A program made the translations under genes and the position numbers. A stretch of 64,000 bases of DNA from Aliivibrio sp. 1S175. GTDB lineage: Bacteria; Pseudomonadota; Gammaproteobacteria; Enterobacterales; Vibrionaceae. The DNA is taken from contig NZ_MAJS01000012.1 in the NCBI RefSeq assembly GCF_001690985.1, forward strand, positions 29,746 to 93,745, written 5' to 3'. The notes under the pieces were generated by a model, which saw only the letters and a list, made by a program, of their open reading frames with translations, did no database searches and was not told where the DNA came from. Below, piece after piece: positions 16,867-25,728 of the stretch; position 1 is the stretch's first letter, and the number at the start of each line of letters is the position of its first letter.

Positions 16867-19743
16867 ATGTTATTTGCTTCTACAGGGATAGGTCGAAAGC
16901 TATTTCTTACTTTTATGGTGATGATTGCTCTTATGGCTTTTGGATCTGTTGTTAGTGTTCTTGGTTTCTCTTATGTTGAAAAAACAGAAAGAACAGTAAT
17001 AGATTCGGCCATTCCTGCGGTAATTGAAGCTCGATATATTTCTGATTTAAGTACAAAAATAATTTCTACTTCTCAATTACTTTCTCAAGTTAATTCAGAA
17101 AAAGAACGAAAAAAATACGGCAAAGAATTATTTACCTCGATTGAAAGCTTATATGTCCGGTTGAAAGGGCTGGGGGTTTATCCATTTGATAAAGCGTTAC
17201 TTACTCGTTTAGATCATCAAGTTCAAGAGATTGTTGATAATTTAGCAACGATGGGAAATAACGTTGGTGAAAAAGTGGTTCTGCACAGTCTTATTCAAAA
17301 TAAAAGTCAAAAGCTAACCAAAACAGCGCTTCAATTAGAAGAATTAGCTCGTTCGCAAGTTCTTAACTCAAACACGATCACCATTGCTAATGTTGTTAAA
17401 ATTTATGATCTTGTTGAAAATAAAGATGACGATGCAGTTTATAAAGCATTAGATACATTAGTTGAAATAGATCTTGATTTGGCCGAACGTTTACATGAAT
17501 TACGTTTGCTCACATTTAAGGTTGTTAATACGATTGATGATGCGAGAAACAGCCACAATATCGTTAATGTTGAAAAATTACGCCAAGATTTCAATCGAGA
17601 CATGACGATTATTACTCGTCGTGTGCAAGCTGTTGAAGATCCAAGTCGAACAAAGCAAATGTTGGTATTAGCAAATAATCTTACTAAAAGTGAACGTCTT
17701 TTTAATGAGCTAATTCAATTAATCAATATAAATCAACAATTGAAATCGTTAAGTGATGAAAATATTCATCAATTCCAAGAATTAAATTTAACGATTGCAC
17801 AACTCTTAGAGCAAGCGAATGATGTCACGAAACAAGCTGTTGCTGATGTGAACTTTGTACTAAAAGTGGTACAGCAACTACTTATTTCTATTACGTTATT
17901 GGGTTTATGTTTAGTTATCTACATTATGTGGCGCTACGTATATGCTCGCGTAATTATGCGACTTAATCAATATGAACAAGCGATTACAAATGTTGCTAAT
18001 GGGAAGTTAGACATCGAGTTAGATACATCAGGAGATGATGAATTAGCTCAAATGGGACGTTCAATTCTTGTCGCTAGAGATACAGCACAAGAACTTCAAG
18101 ATTATAAAGACAGTTTAGAGTTGCAAATTGCTCAAAGAACCCAAGAACTAAAGTCGAGTAATGAGCGCTTAAACGTTGAAATAATTAATCATGATAAAGC
18201 GCGTGATTTAGCGGAACAAGCCAATCGAGCTAAATCTGCTTTCTTAGCAACGATGAGCCATGAGATCCGAACGCCACTAAATGGTGTTCTTGGGACTGGA
18301 GAGTTATTACGCGGAAGTGGCTTAACGGCTTTGCAACAACAATATGTTGATATTATTAATCGCAGTGGTGAAAACTTACTGGATTTACTTAATGATATTT
18401 TAGATTACTCAAAAATTGAAGCCGGTCATTTATCTATTCGTAATGTAAATTTTAACGTGCATTCTATGGTTACAGATGTACATCATTTATTTAGTTCAAG
18501 GGCTCAACAGAAAGGGATTACTCTTGCGTTTGATGTTCCGGCAGAGATACCTGCGTGGTGGATAGGAGATAGCACCCGAATTAGACAAGTGTTGAATAAC
18601 TTTGTCGGTAACGCGGTTAAATTTACCCATGTAGGTAGTGTGACAATTCAATTGCACGTTATTTTGGATACGACGTTATTGTTTGAGGTGGTTGATACTG
18701 GTGTTGGTATTGCCAAGCATGAAATGGGTAATTTGTTTGAGGCGTTTACTCAAGCAGAAGAAGGGCAAAAAGTTTATGGTGGAACAGGTCTAGGGCTTGC
18801 GATTAGCCAGCGCTTAATTGAAGCGATGGACGGTGAAATTGGTGTTGACTCACAAGAGGGGCTAGGGAGTACATTTTGGTTCTCTTTAGAATTAGAGGAG
18901 GGGCATTGTATCATTGCCCATAATGAAGAAAGTACCACTCCTGATGTTGCTCCTGCTCATATTCTTCTAGTGGAAGATAATCCGGTTAATCAAATGGTGG
19001 CTGTTGGTTTCTTAGAACGCTTGGGTCACAAGGTTACCGCTGTTGATACCGGTATCCTTGCGGAAGAGGCGTTAAAAAAAGACCAATTTGATATGCTATT
19101 TTTAGATATTAATCTACCTGATACGGATGGTGTCACTTTACAGAAGCGATTAAGAGAAATAGAACAGAACAAAGAGGGTTATACGCAACATACCCCTATA
19201 CTTGCTGTTTCGGCTCACGTTTTTAATGAAGATGTTGAAAGCTATTTAGCCGCAGGGTTTGATGGTTTTTTAGGGAAACCTTTAATTGAAAATCAATTAA
19301 TAAAAATGCTTAATCGTTTTTTAAGCGAGGTTCCTTTAATACAGGAAATAGAGATGGCTCAAGAGGCATTAGCTTTTATTTCTGATAATAATAGCATTGA
19401 GGAAGCAGATGTGATTTTAAATGAGAAGGTTCTTCAAAGTGATCTGGCTGTGTTAGGAGAGGTTAGAATGGCCAAGATCATCGATCTATTTAGAGTATCC
19501 TCTAAAGATAATTTAGTTCAATTACAACATGCAATTATCAATAGAGATGTGTATCAAGTGAACCAGCTTGCACATAAATTAAAAGGATCTGCCGGTAGTC
19601 TTGGTTTAATGCAATTACACGCACTTTGTCATTCTTATGAAGAAAAAGGGAAAAGTGGTGACGTATCTGGTTGCAGTGATATCGAAATTTCTCAGGTTTA
19701 TGGACAATCAATAGAGGCATTAAATACCTTTTTTGATAAATGA
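16867..19743 (+). CDS. torS: Hybrid sensor histidine kinase TorS
   Basis: Membrane-bound unorthodox kinase of 958 aa with every phosphorelay module. There is an N-terminal TM near residues 10-32, a long helical periplasmic sensor, and a second TM near 335-355. HAMP and a coiled coil follow, then HisKA with His465 in MSHEIRTPLNG. The ATPase domain shows NFVGNAVKFTH and GGTGLGLAIS. The receiver carries Asp747 in LFLDINLPD, and the HPt domain has His903 in AHKLKGSAGS. In E. coli TorS works with TorT to detect TMAO and phosphorylates TorR, which activates torCAD. Adjacency to torT supports the call. The partner regulator must be encoded elsewhere. Confidence 0.92.
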   Translation: MLFASTGIGRKLFLTFMVMIALMAFGSVVSVLGFSYVEKTERTVIDSAIPAVIEARYISDLSTKIISTSQLLSQVNSEKERKKYGKELFTSIESLYVRLKGLGVYPFDKALLTRLDHQVQEIVDNLATMGNNVGEKVVLHSLIQNKSQKLTKTALQLEELARSQVLNSNTITIANVVKIYDLVENKDDDAVYKALDTLVEIDLDLAERLHELRLLTFKVVNTIDDARNSHNIVNVEKLRQDFNRDMTIITRRVQAVEDPSRTKQMLVLANNLTKSERLFNELIQLININQQLKSLSDENIHQFQELNLTIAQLLEQANDVTKQAVADVNFVLKVVQQLLISITLLGLCLVIYIMWRYVYARVIMRLNQYEQAITNVANGKLDIELDTSGDDELAQMGRSILVARDTAQELQDYKDSLELQIAQRTQELKSSNERLNVEIINHDKARDLAEQANRAKSAFLATMSHEIRTPLNGVLGTGELLRGSGLTALQQQYVDIINRSGENLLDLLNDILDYSKIEAGHLSIRNVNFNVHSMVTDVHHLFSSRAQQKGITLAFDVPAEIPAWWIGDSTRIRQVLNNFVGNAVKFTHVGSVTIQLHVILDTTLLFEVVDTGVGIAKHEMGNLFEAFTQAEEGQKVYGGTGLGLAISQRLIEAMDGEIGVDSQEGLGSTFWFSLELEEGHCIIAHNEESTTPDVAPAHILLVEDNPVNQMVAVGFLERLGHKVTAVDTGILAEEALKKDQFDMLFLDINLPDTDGVTLQKRLREIEQNKEGYTQHTPILAVSAHVFNEDVESYLAAGFDGFLGKPLIENQLIKMLNRFLSEVPLIQEIEMAQEALAFISDNNSIEEADVILNEKVLQSDLAVLGEVRMAKIIDLFRVSSKDNLVQLQHAIINRDVYQVNQLAHKLKGSAGSLGLMQLHALCHSYEEKGKSGDVSGCSDIEISQVYGQSIEALNTFFDK

Positions 19744-19870
19744 AATTAACTTCATAAATATCAATAATATGAGAGAAATTTATTTGCCAATATGATGGGT
19801 TTGGACAATTTATATTTAGCGTTATTTGGTATAGTTCTGTGGAATAATTTTTATTTCATATGGATAGGTT

Positions 19871-21511
19871 ATGAAGTTAGCAGGACGTTTATCAGTAAAA
19901 ACAAAAATAGCATTGCCAATTGTCGCGATTGTTTCTTTATTCAGTGTTATTTCAACGCTTAATGTAATGAAGCTAAATGAACAAGCGGAAGTTAATTACA
20001 AATTAATTGAGCTTGTTCAGCCAGTAAATGAATCATTAGAAGATGCATACCGAGATCTTTATCAAGTCACTGCAGCAGCGCAAGGTTTAATGCTTTCAAC
20101 AACCAATGCAGAAAGAGATCATCATACGTTTGAATTTCAAGATAACGCTTACAACGCTATTCCTCGTTTAAAAAAGGTTGAAGTGTTATTTCAAGAAAAC
20201 ATTTTGCCTTTAAATACTCAAGTTGAATTAACAACGTTAATTAATGCGGCCGAAAAATGGATTGAACTCTATGAACCCCTGTTCTCTGACCCTAATAATT
20301 CTCAAGCTTATTATCAGAAACATCATAATCAGTTAGAAGAACAATTCAAGATCATGCGAAAGCAACTTAAATCAATCAGCAAGTTGATTATGAGTGAGCA
20401 AGTAAAGTTAGGGGTACAGAGCCATCATGGGATTAATTCGGGGAAAATTATTTCAGAAATTGGTGCCATTAGTGCTGTGATTTTTGGCTTATTCGCTATT
20501 TGGTTATCAATTAATTGGATTGTAAAACCAATTCAATCATTAGAATCGGCGATGTCAGAAGTCGCTTCTGGAGACGGAGATTTAACAAAGCGCATCGCCG
20601 TTACCTCAAATGATGAAATTGGTAAACTTGCACAAGCCTTTAATTTGTTTGTATCAAAGATACATACCACGGTTTCAGATGTTATTGCATCGTCTAATAC
20701 CGTTCGTTCTGAAATGGACAATATCCAAGTATTAACAAAAAATATCGCTAAATTCTCTTCAAGCCAACAACAAGAGAGTGAGGTCGTTGCTGCTGCTGTG
20801 CATGAAATGCAAGTAACAAGTAATACGGTGAATGAAAATGCCAATGAAGCAGCAGAAGCAAGCTTAGGTGCCACAGCAGAAGCTGATACGACAGAAGCTA
20901 TTTTGCAGCAGACCGTAATATCGATTCAAGGATTGGCCAATGAGATAACATTGGCGGGAACTGTAATTCATACTCTAGATAGTGATGTTTCAAATATAGC
21001 ATCGATTTTAGGTGTAATTAAAGGGATAGCTGACCAAACAAATTTATTAGCATTAAATGCGGCAATAGAAGCTGCGCGAGCTGGTGAGCAAGGACGTGGT
21101 TTTGCAGTTGTTGCTGATGAAGTAAGGGCGTTAGCAAGTAAAACGCAATACAGTACTGGTGAGATCGAAAAGATGATTGAGCGTTTACAATCGGGGGCAA
21201 AAGAAGCTGTTTTCGCAATGGAATCAAGTACCAAAAGTGGCAAAGAAACGATTGATCTAGCAAGTGAGGCATCAAAGTCATTACAACATATCACAAGAGC
21301 GATTGTTGTTATGAACGATATGAATACGCATATCGCCACAGCCGCTAATGAGCAGAGCCATGTTAGTGATGACGTCAACTCGAATGTACAACGTATTGCA
21401 GATAATAGTTCAGAAATGGTGCTGATGGTAAGTCGCTCAGAAAGTGCTTGTATTTCACTATCAGAACAGTGCGAGCGTCTTGATGGTTTGGTCTCTCAAT
21501 TTAAAGTGTAA
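19871..21511 (+). CDS. Methyl-accepting chemotaxis protein (helical periplasmic sensor)
   Basis: Chemoreceptor of 546 aa. TM1 is near residues 13-30, followed by a periplasmic domain of about 160 residues that looks all-helical (four-helix-bundle type), then TM2 near 195-217. HAMP follows ([20 protein letters not shown]). The cytoplasmic domain contains the conserved hairpin tip [18 protein letters not shown] and [12 protein letters not shown], which contact CheA and CheW. The ligand cannot be predicted. It lies 127 bp after torS in the same direction, so a TMAO or respiratory cue is conceivable, but that is inference from location only. Confidence 0.93.
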   Translation: MKLAGRLSVKTKIALPIVAIVSLFSVISTLNVMKLNEQAEVNYKLIELVQPVNESLEDAYRDLYQVTAAAQGLMLSTTNAERDHHTFEFQDNAYNAIPRLKKVEVLFQENILPLNTQVELTTLINAAEKWIELYEPLFSDPNNSQAYYQKHHNQLEEQFKIMRKQLKSISKLIMSEQVKLGVQSHHGINSGKIISEIGAISAVIFGLFAIWLSINWIVKPIQSLESAMSEVASGDGDLTKRIAVTSNDEIGKLAQAFNLFVSKIHTTVSDVIASSNTVRSEMDNIQVLTKNIAKFSSSQQQESEVVAAAVHEMQVTSNTVNENANEAAEASLGATAEADTTEAILQQTVISIQGLANEITLAGTVIHTLDSDVSNIASILGVIKGIADQTNLLALNAAIEAARAGEQGRGFAVVADEVRALASKTQYSTGEIEKMIERLQSGAKEAVFAMESSTKSGKETIDLASEASKSLQHITRAIVVMNDMNTHIATAANEQSHVSDDVNSNVQRIADNSSEMVLMVSRSESACISLSEQCERLDGLVSQFKV

Positions 21512-21535
21512 TTTTGACAGTTGGTTTTGATAAAT

Positions 21536-21566
21536 AAAATAGCCCACGATATTCGTGGGCTATTTT
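21536..21566. terminator. Bidirectional terminator after the chemoreceptor
   Basis: AAAATAGCCCACGA and TCGTGGGCTATTTT form a 14-bp stem around a 2-3-base loop between convergent genes. The A and T tracts lie inside the stem. Confidence 0.9.
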
Positions 21567-21591
21567 ATATCTATTGATCTGTATGGGGCGT

Positions 21592-22224
21592 TTATTTATT
21601 TTGTAATAAGTAGGCGGAAAAACGTTCTTGCGTTTCTTTATCTGCTTTTTCATACCAGTAATGCAGCATTTGTTCAGCAGTGTTTTGGCCTTGCTCATTT
21701 TTAATTTCTTTATGAGTTACAGTTACCATGCCTTCTTTAAATGCGGCAGGATCATTGGTGCTATTGAATTGCGCTAGTTCAAATTGAATATTTCGGCCAA
21801 CTTGAACACCATTATGGATAAGTTGTGATTGGGCGTAAGGGATCACTGCATTGTTTTGATCGATAAGTTGCCAATTTAAGTCAGTATTAAAGGCTTCTGC
21901 TTTTTCTGGCGAATTATAGGTTGGAAATTTAAAGGTGATCTCTTTATCTGATGCAGAGAATTTAGAAATAATAATATCGCTAGAGACGATGATATTATCT
22001 TTACCTTGTTTAAATACTGGGTTGTATCTAAATGCAATTTGGTGCTCGCCGTTTTCTAATTCAAGATTTGATGAAGTAGAGAAGAAAGAACTTTCTAATT
22101 CAACTTCTTGATTGTCAACCAGTAGTAGCTCAACATCTCCAGGAATAGTCAGTTGAATTGAGGCATTTGCACTTACTGAAGTAAGAAGACAAATACTGGC
22201 AGCAAAGAGAGAATTAATTTTCAT
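21592..22224 (-). CDS. DUF2057 (YccT/UPF0319) exported protein
   Basis: A 210-aa secreted protein with a clear signal peptide (MKINSLFAASICLLTSVSANA). The mature part matches the DUF2057/YccT family, with features such as ASIQLTIPGDVELLLVDNQE, LENGEHQIAFRYNPVF and a C-terminal MLHYWYEKADKETQERF segment. E. coli YccT has been linked to control of curli assembly, but the role here is unknown. The ribosome-binding site lies inside a long inverted repeat (22227-22264), which is unusual for this neighbourhood. The gene is convergent with the chemoreceptor and 72 bp downstream of the outer-membrane protein gene. Confidence 0.85.
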   Translation of the reverse strand: MKINSLFAASICLLTSVSANASIQLTIPGDVELLLVDNQEVELESSFFSTSSNLELENGEHQIAFRYNPVFKQGKDNIIVSSDIIISKFSASDKEITFKFPTYNSPEKAEAFNTDLNWQLIDQNNAVIPYAQSQLIHNGVQVGRNIQFELAQFNSTNDPAAFKEGMVTVTHKEIKNEQGQNTAEQMLHYWYEKADKETQERFSAYLLQNK

Positions 22225-22226
22225 TT

Positions 22227-22264
22227 AAGTACACCTAATCATTATTATTAGATTAAGTGTACTT
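22227..22264 (-). promoter_or_regulatory. Inverted repeat covering the DUF2057 gene's SD
   Basis: Fourteen-base arms 22227-22240 and 22251-22264, with one mismatch and a 10-base loop (ATTATTATTA). On the minus strand the proximal arm contains AGGTG, 7 nt before the ATG at 22224. The SD of the gene would therefore be base-paired if the RNA folds. It could alternatively be a dyad operator. Confidence 0.7.
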
Positions 22265-22296
22265 AGATTCTAGTGATAAATAAACGCCTAACTGAA

Positions 22297-22887
22297 TTAG
22301 AAATTATACGTTAACCCAATATAAGTGGTCCCAAAGTCATATCCAATACCATCTATAATAGCACGTGCTATGTTGTGACCTGCTGTCAAAGTGAAATGTT
22401 TTGTAAAGTCATATCCAGCTTCAAAACCATAAGATAGACCTAAGGCGCTTCGGCTTTCGGATCCTGTTCCTTTAAAACCTTTATTCCCTTCTTCTAAGTA
22501 AAAATCAATATCCATATCTAAGTAGTAATATCCATACCCAAACAGACTGGTAATAAAGAAATCAGACTCCAATATATAAGCTCGGTATTTTAAATTAGCA
22601 CCGAAAAAATGGGCATCAATATGGCTTCTTGCAAATTCATTATCTTTCTTCCAGTCGTAATCAAAACTGCCCATATTGTTATATTCAAGTTCAACAGACA
22701 TATAAAATGTATCTGAAATTGGGAAATCATAACCACCTTTAATGTTATAGCCACGATCAAGGTCTGTTTGAACTCCAAGAAAAGTCACTGAAGACTCTTC
22801 GAGATTAGTTGTTATGTAATAGCCTGATTTGTCAGCTTGTACAGAAAAAGAAAATAATATAAATGATATGAAACTCAATAACTTCAT
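22297..22887 (-). CDS. Small outer-membrane beta-barrel protein (OmpA/opacity-like)
   Basis: A 196-aa protein with a signal peptide (MKLLSFISFILFSFSVQA) followed by alternating amphipathic strands. It ends in aromatic YIGLTYNF, the C-terminal Phe typical of proteins inserted by the BAM complex. The pattern fits an eight-stranded outer-membrane barrel of the opacity/OmpA-transmembrane type. I start at the ATG at 22887, which directly precedes the signal peptide, rather than the first in-frame Met 13 codons upstream. No specific family member is recognised, and the function may be adhesion, porin-like or structural. Confidence 0.75.
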   Translation of the reverse strand: MKLLSFISFILFSFSVQADKSGYYITTNLEESSVTFLGVQTDLDRGYNIKGGYDFPISDTFYMSVELEYNNMGSFDYDWKKDNEFARSHIDAHFFGANLKYRAYILESDFFITSLFGYGYYYLDMDIDFYLEEGNKGFKGTGSESRSALGLSYGFEAGYDFTKHFTLTAGHNIARAIIDGIGYDFGTTYIGLTYNF

Positions 22888-22975
22888 GTAATTATCCGTA
22901 ATATCTATGTAGTTATTATTATTCACGTTAACTATAATAAATCAAATAATATAACAAATAAATTACAATTTATAA

Positions 22976-23002
22976 CAAAAAAAGCCCCTAACTAGTAGGG
23001 GC
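22976..23002 (-). terminator. Terminator of the pst operon
   Basis: On the minus strand GCCCC...GGGGC, including the palindromic core CTACTAGTTAG, is followed by seven or more Ts, 42 bp after the pstB stop. Confidence 0.85.
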
Positions 23003-23043
23003 AAAGAGTTTCCATCGCTTTTGTTATAATTCAATAATTAGGT

Positions 23044-23793
23044 TTAACCAAAGTCACCATTTACATAGCCTTGGGTACGGTCATCTTTAGGATTTGAGAA
23101 AATAACATGAGTATCGTTATGCTCTACTAATTCGCCCATCAAAAAGAAAGCCGTTTTATCTGAAATACGACGAGCTTGTTGCATAGAGTGAGTAACGATA
23201 ACAATCGTATAATCTTTTTTCAGTGTTTCCATCAATTCTTCAATTTTGTGTGTTGCAATAGGGTCTAATGCTGACGTTGGTTCGTCCATTAAGATGACAT
23301 CAGGTTCCATTGCGATAGTACGAGCAATACACAAACGCTGTTGTTGTCCACCAGATAGGCCAAAAGCATGAGATTTTAAGCGATCTTTTACTTCATCCCA
23401 AAGAGCAGCACTGCGAAGTGATTTCTCAACAACGGCATCTAGTACTTTTTTGTCTTTTACGCCTTGTGCTTTTAAGCCATAGGCAACGTTTTCATAAATG
23501 CTCATTGGAAATGGGTTGGCTTTTTGGAAAACCATCCCAACTTTGATTCGTAAATCGGCAACATCGATATTACTGTAAATGTCATGGTCATCTAAGCTAA
23601 CAAACCCCGTAATTTTTACGCCAGGGATTAAATCATTCATGCGATTTAAACAACGTAATAACGTTGATTTTCCACAGCCAGAAGGGCCGATCAGTGCAGT
23701 TACTTGTTTTGCAGGGATCGGTAAGTTAATGCCTTTTAATGCTTGGTTTTGTCCGTAAAAAAGATCTAGGTTTTCAATATTAAATTTGTTCAT
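23044..23793 (-). CDS. pstB: Phosphate ABC transporter ATPase PstB
   Basis: ATP-binding subunit (249 aa) of the high-affinity phosphate importer PstSCAB. Walker A is GPSGCGKST at 36-44, the signature is [13 protein letters not shown], Walker B is [12 protein letters not shown], and the switch His lies in IVTHSMQQ. It is the last gene of the operon, separated from pstA by 74 nt containing a stem-loop. PhoU, usually next in enterobacteria, does not follow; the operon ends at a terminator. Confidence 0.97.
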   Translation of the reverse strand: MNKFNIENLDLFYGQNQALKGINLPIPAKQVTALIGPSGCGKSTLLRCLNRMNDLIPGVKITGFVSLDDHDIYSNIDVADLRIKVGMVFQKANPFPMSIYENVAYGLKAQGVKDKKVLDAVVEKSLRSAALWDEVKDRLKSHAFGLSGGQQQRLCIARTIAMEPDVILMDEPTSALDPIATHKIEELMETLKKDYTIVIVTHSMQQARRISDKTAFFLMGELVEHNDTHVIFSNPKDDRTQGYVNGDFG

Positions 23794-23805
23794 TGTGTTT
23801 TCCTT

Positions 23806-23835
23806 ACTGATCGCATCTTATACCGTGCAATCAGT
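23806..23835 (-). other. Intercistronic hairpin between pstA and pstB
   Basis: Arms ACTGAT-C-GCA (23806-23815) and TGC-A-ATCAGT (23826-23835) with a 10-base loop and one internal mismatch. It has no T tract, so it more likely stabilises or processes mRNA than terminates it. Confidence 0.5.
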
Positions 23836-23867
23836 CAATAATTAGTGATAGATAATAAATCGATTAA

Positions 23868-24722
23868 TTAAGACGCTTTATTGATTTTTCGAGCCAATAG
23901 CTTCGTTAGCGTGTTAATTATTAATACAAGAACAATCAATACTGTCGCTGTTGCGTAAGCTTGATTCCATTCTTCGATAGTAAATAATTCAGTGGTTAAT
24001 TTGTAAAGATGAACGGTTAATGTTCTGCCTGAATCAAGCAATGAATCAGGAATACGTGCCACCATCCCCGCGGTTAAGAATACCGGCGCAGATTCACCAA
24101 TAACACGACCAATACTTAAAATAACAGAGGTTAAAATACCTGGCATTGCGCTTGGTAATATTAAGCGCCAAATTGTATAGATTTTTGATGCACCTAAACC
24201 ATAAGAGCCTTCTCTAAAGGTTTGAGGTACGGCCATTAATGCTTCTTCTGTTGTACGAATAATCACAGGTAAGATTAAAATACTCAGCGTAAGTGCGCCG
24301 GATAAAATTGAGAAACCTAATCCTAAAATACCCACAAAGAAAGTCATACCAAATAGACCAAAGATTATCGATGGAATACCAGCTAATGACTCGGTACAGA
24401 AGCGAATGACTTTAACGAGTTTACTGCCTACTTTTGCGTATTCGGTTAAATAGATGGCCGTCATTATCCCAAGTGGTGCTGCAACTGCAATTGAAGCTAA
24501 TACCATGTAGAGGGTGGCCACGATCATTGGGAAGATACCGTGCTCTTCACCAGTACGAGTGTAATTATCAGTAATGAATGACCAGCTTACGTGCTGTAGG
24601 CCATTTGATAAGATGTACCACATTATCCAAAAAAGAAAACCGACGGTAATAGATGCAGATAGCCAAATTAATCCTGCGGCAATCTGGTCTTTAATATGAC
24701 GTTGTTTTTTTAATTTATTCAT
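23868..24722 (-). CDS. pstA: Phosphate ABC transporter permease PstA
   Basis: Inner-membrane permease of PstSCAB (284 aa), with about six transmembrane segments and the binding-protein-dependent transport loop TFREGSYGLGASKIYTIWRL that docks PstB. The ATG at 24722 lies 4 nt after the pstC stop and behind AGATAAG. A GTG 21 nt further upstream is in frame but would overlap pstC, so I prefer 24722. Confidence 0.95.
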   Translation of the reverse strand: MNKLKKQRHIKDQIAAGLIWLSASITVGFLFWIMWYILSNGLQHVSWSFITDNYTRTGEEHGIFPMIVATLYMVLASIAVAAPLGIMTAIYLTEYAKVGSKLVKVIRFCTESLAGIPSIIFGLFGMTFFVGILGLGFSILSGALTLSILILPVIIRTTEEALMAVPQTFREGSYGLGASKIYTIWRLILPSAMPGILTSVILSIGRVIGESAPVFLTAGMVARIPDSLLDSGRTLTVHLYKLTTELFTIEEWNQAYATATVLIVLVLIINTLTKLLARKINKAS

Positions 24723-24726
24723 TGTC

Positions 24727-25653
24727 TTATCTCGCTGTTTCACGATTTAGATAAAGAAGAATGCCATTTAGAGACATGATAAAGACGAGTAATACTACGC
24801 CTGTTGCATATAGAGCACTGGCATGGATGCCACTTGCGTATGACATTTCAATCGCAATGTTTGCGGTTAATGTACGCGCTGAATCTAAGATACCTTCAGG
24901 CATTGCAGGGGCATTACCCATTACCATAATGATTGCCATGGTTTCACCTAGCGCACGAGCAATACCTAGGATGACGCCGGTCATAATGCCTGAGCGAGCA
25001 GCAGGAAGAAGAATTCGGAAAATAGTAAATATCTTAGATGCCCCAAGTGCTAGGGAACCTTCTTTATAGGTTGCAGGGACGGCTCTGATGGATGTTTCTG
25101 ATACCGTAATTACGGTAGGTAAAATCATAATACCCAAAACAATAATACCAGCAAGAATGGTGTTACCTGCAGGGACTTGAAATATATCTTGAATTAATGG
25201 AACGATGATAACTAGACCGAAGAAGCCATAAACAACTGATGGGATGCCAGCCAGTAATTCAACCGCTGGGCGGATAATATCGGCAAGGCGTTTAGGCGCG
25301 ATTTCAGCGATAAAAATAGCCGTAAGGATACCGATTGGAACACCGACGAGAACGGCACCAAAGGTAGAAACAACGGATGCGACGATCATGGTGAAAACAC
25401 CATAAAGAGCGGGTGGCAGCCAGTCTTGGCCAAATACAATGCCGCTTACGCCGACTTGTTGAAATGCAGGGATACTTTCTTTAACAATAAAGTAAGCAAT
25501 TGTTGCCAGTGAAACAATACCAATAACAGCACAGCTTAAAAATAAGCCATGGAAAATGCGCTCTCTCCAATCCACTCGCTTTTTTTGTCTCAACGGGCTT
25601 TTTGAAGGCTTGTCGTTATTTATTGTATTTGGATTATTCATTGCGATGGTCAT
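24727..25653 (-). CDS. pstC: Phosphate ABC transporter permease PstC
   Basis: Partner permease of PstA (308 aa). It has a basic cytoplasmic N-terminus (SPLRQKKRVDWRERIFHG) and six or so membrane helices. The coupling loop is ATYKEGSLALGASKIFTIFR, and the conserved LAGIPSVVYGFFGL and ARALGETMAIIMVMGN stretches are present. It is separated from pstS by a 75-bp gap holding a strong terminator-like hairpin, so transcription of the membrane genes is probably attenuated relative to pstS. Confidence 0.96.
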   Translation of the reverse strand: MTIAMNNPNTINNDKPSKSPLRQKKRVDWRERIFHGLFLSCAVIGIVSLATIAYFIVKESIPAFQQVGVSGIVFGQDWLPPALYGVFTMIVASVVSTFGAVLVGVPIGILTAIFIAEIAPKRLADIIRPAVELLAGIPSVVYGFFGLVIIVPLIQDIFQVPAGNTILAGIIVLGIMILPTVITVSETSIRAVPATYKEGSLALGASKIFTIFRILLPAARSGIMTGVILGIARALGETMAIIMVMGNAPAMPEGILDSARTLTANIAIEMSYASGIHASALYATGVVLLVFIMSLNGILLYLNRETAR

Positions 25654-25685
25654 AATAAATACTCACATGTCGAAAAATTCGAAAT

Positions 25686-25714
25686 GGAAAAAGCCTGACC
25701 TTCACAGGTCAGGC
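25686..25714 (-). terminator. Attenuator hairpin between pstS and pstC
   Basis: GCCTGACC (25693-25700) and GGTCAGGC (25707-25714) form a perfect 8-bp stem. On the minus strand it is followed by TTTTTCC. It should let most transcripts end after pstS, giving excess binding protein. Confidence 0.82.
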
Positions 25715-25728
25715 AAATAGGGTGGTAA

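Noticed and set aside
20968..21378. 136-codon minus-strand ORF
   Set aside because: It lies antisense to the chemoreceptor signalling domain, whose repetitive Ala/Glu codons keep other frames open; there are no protein features of its own.
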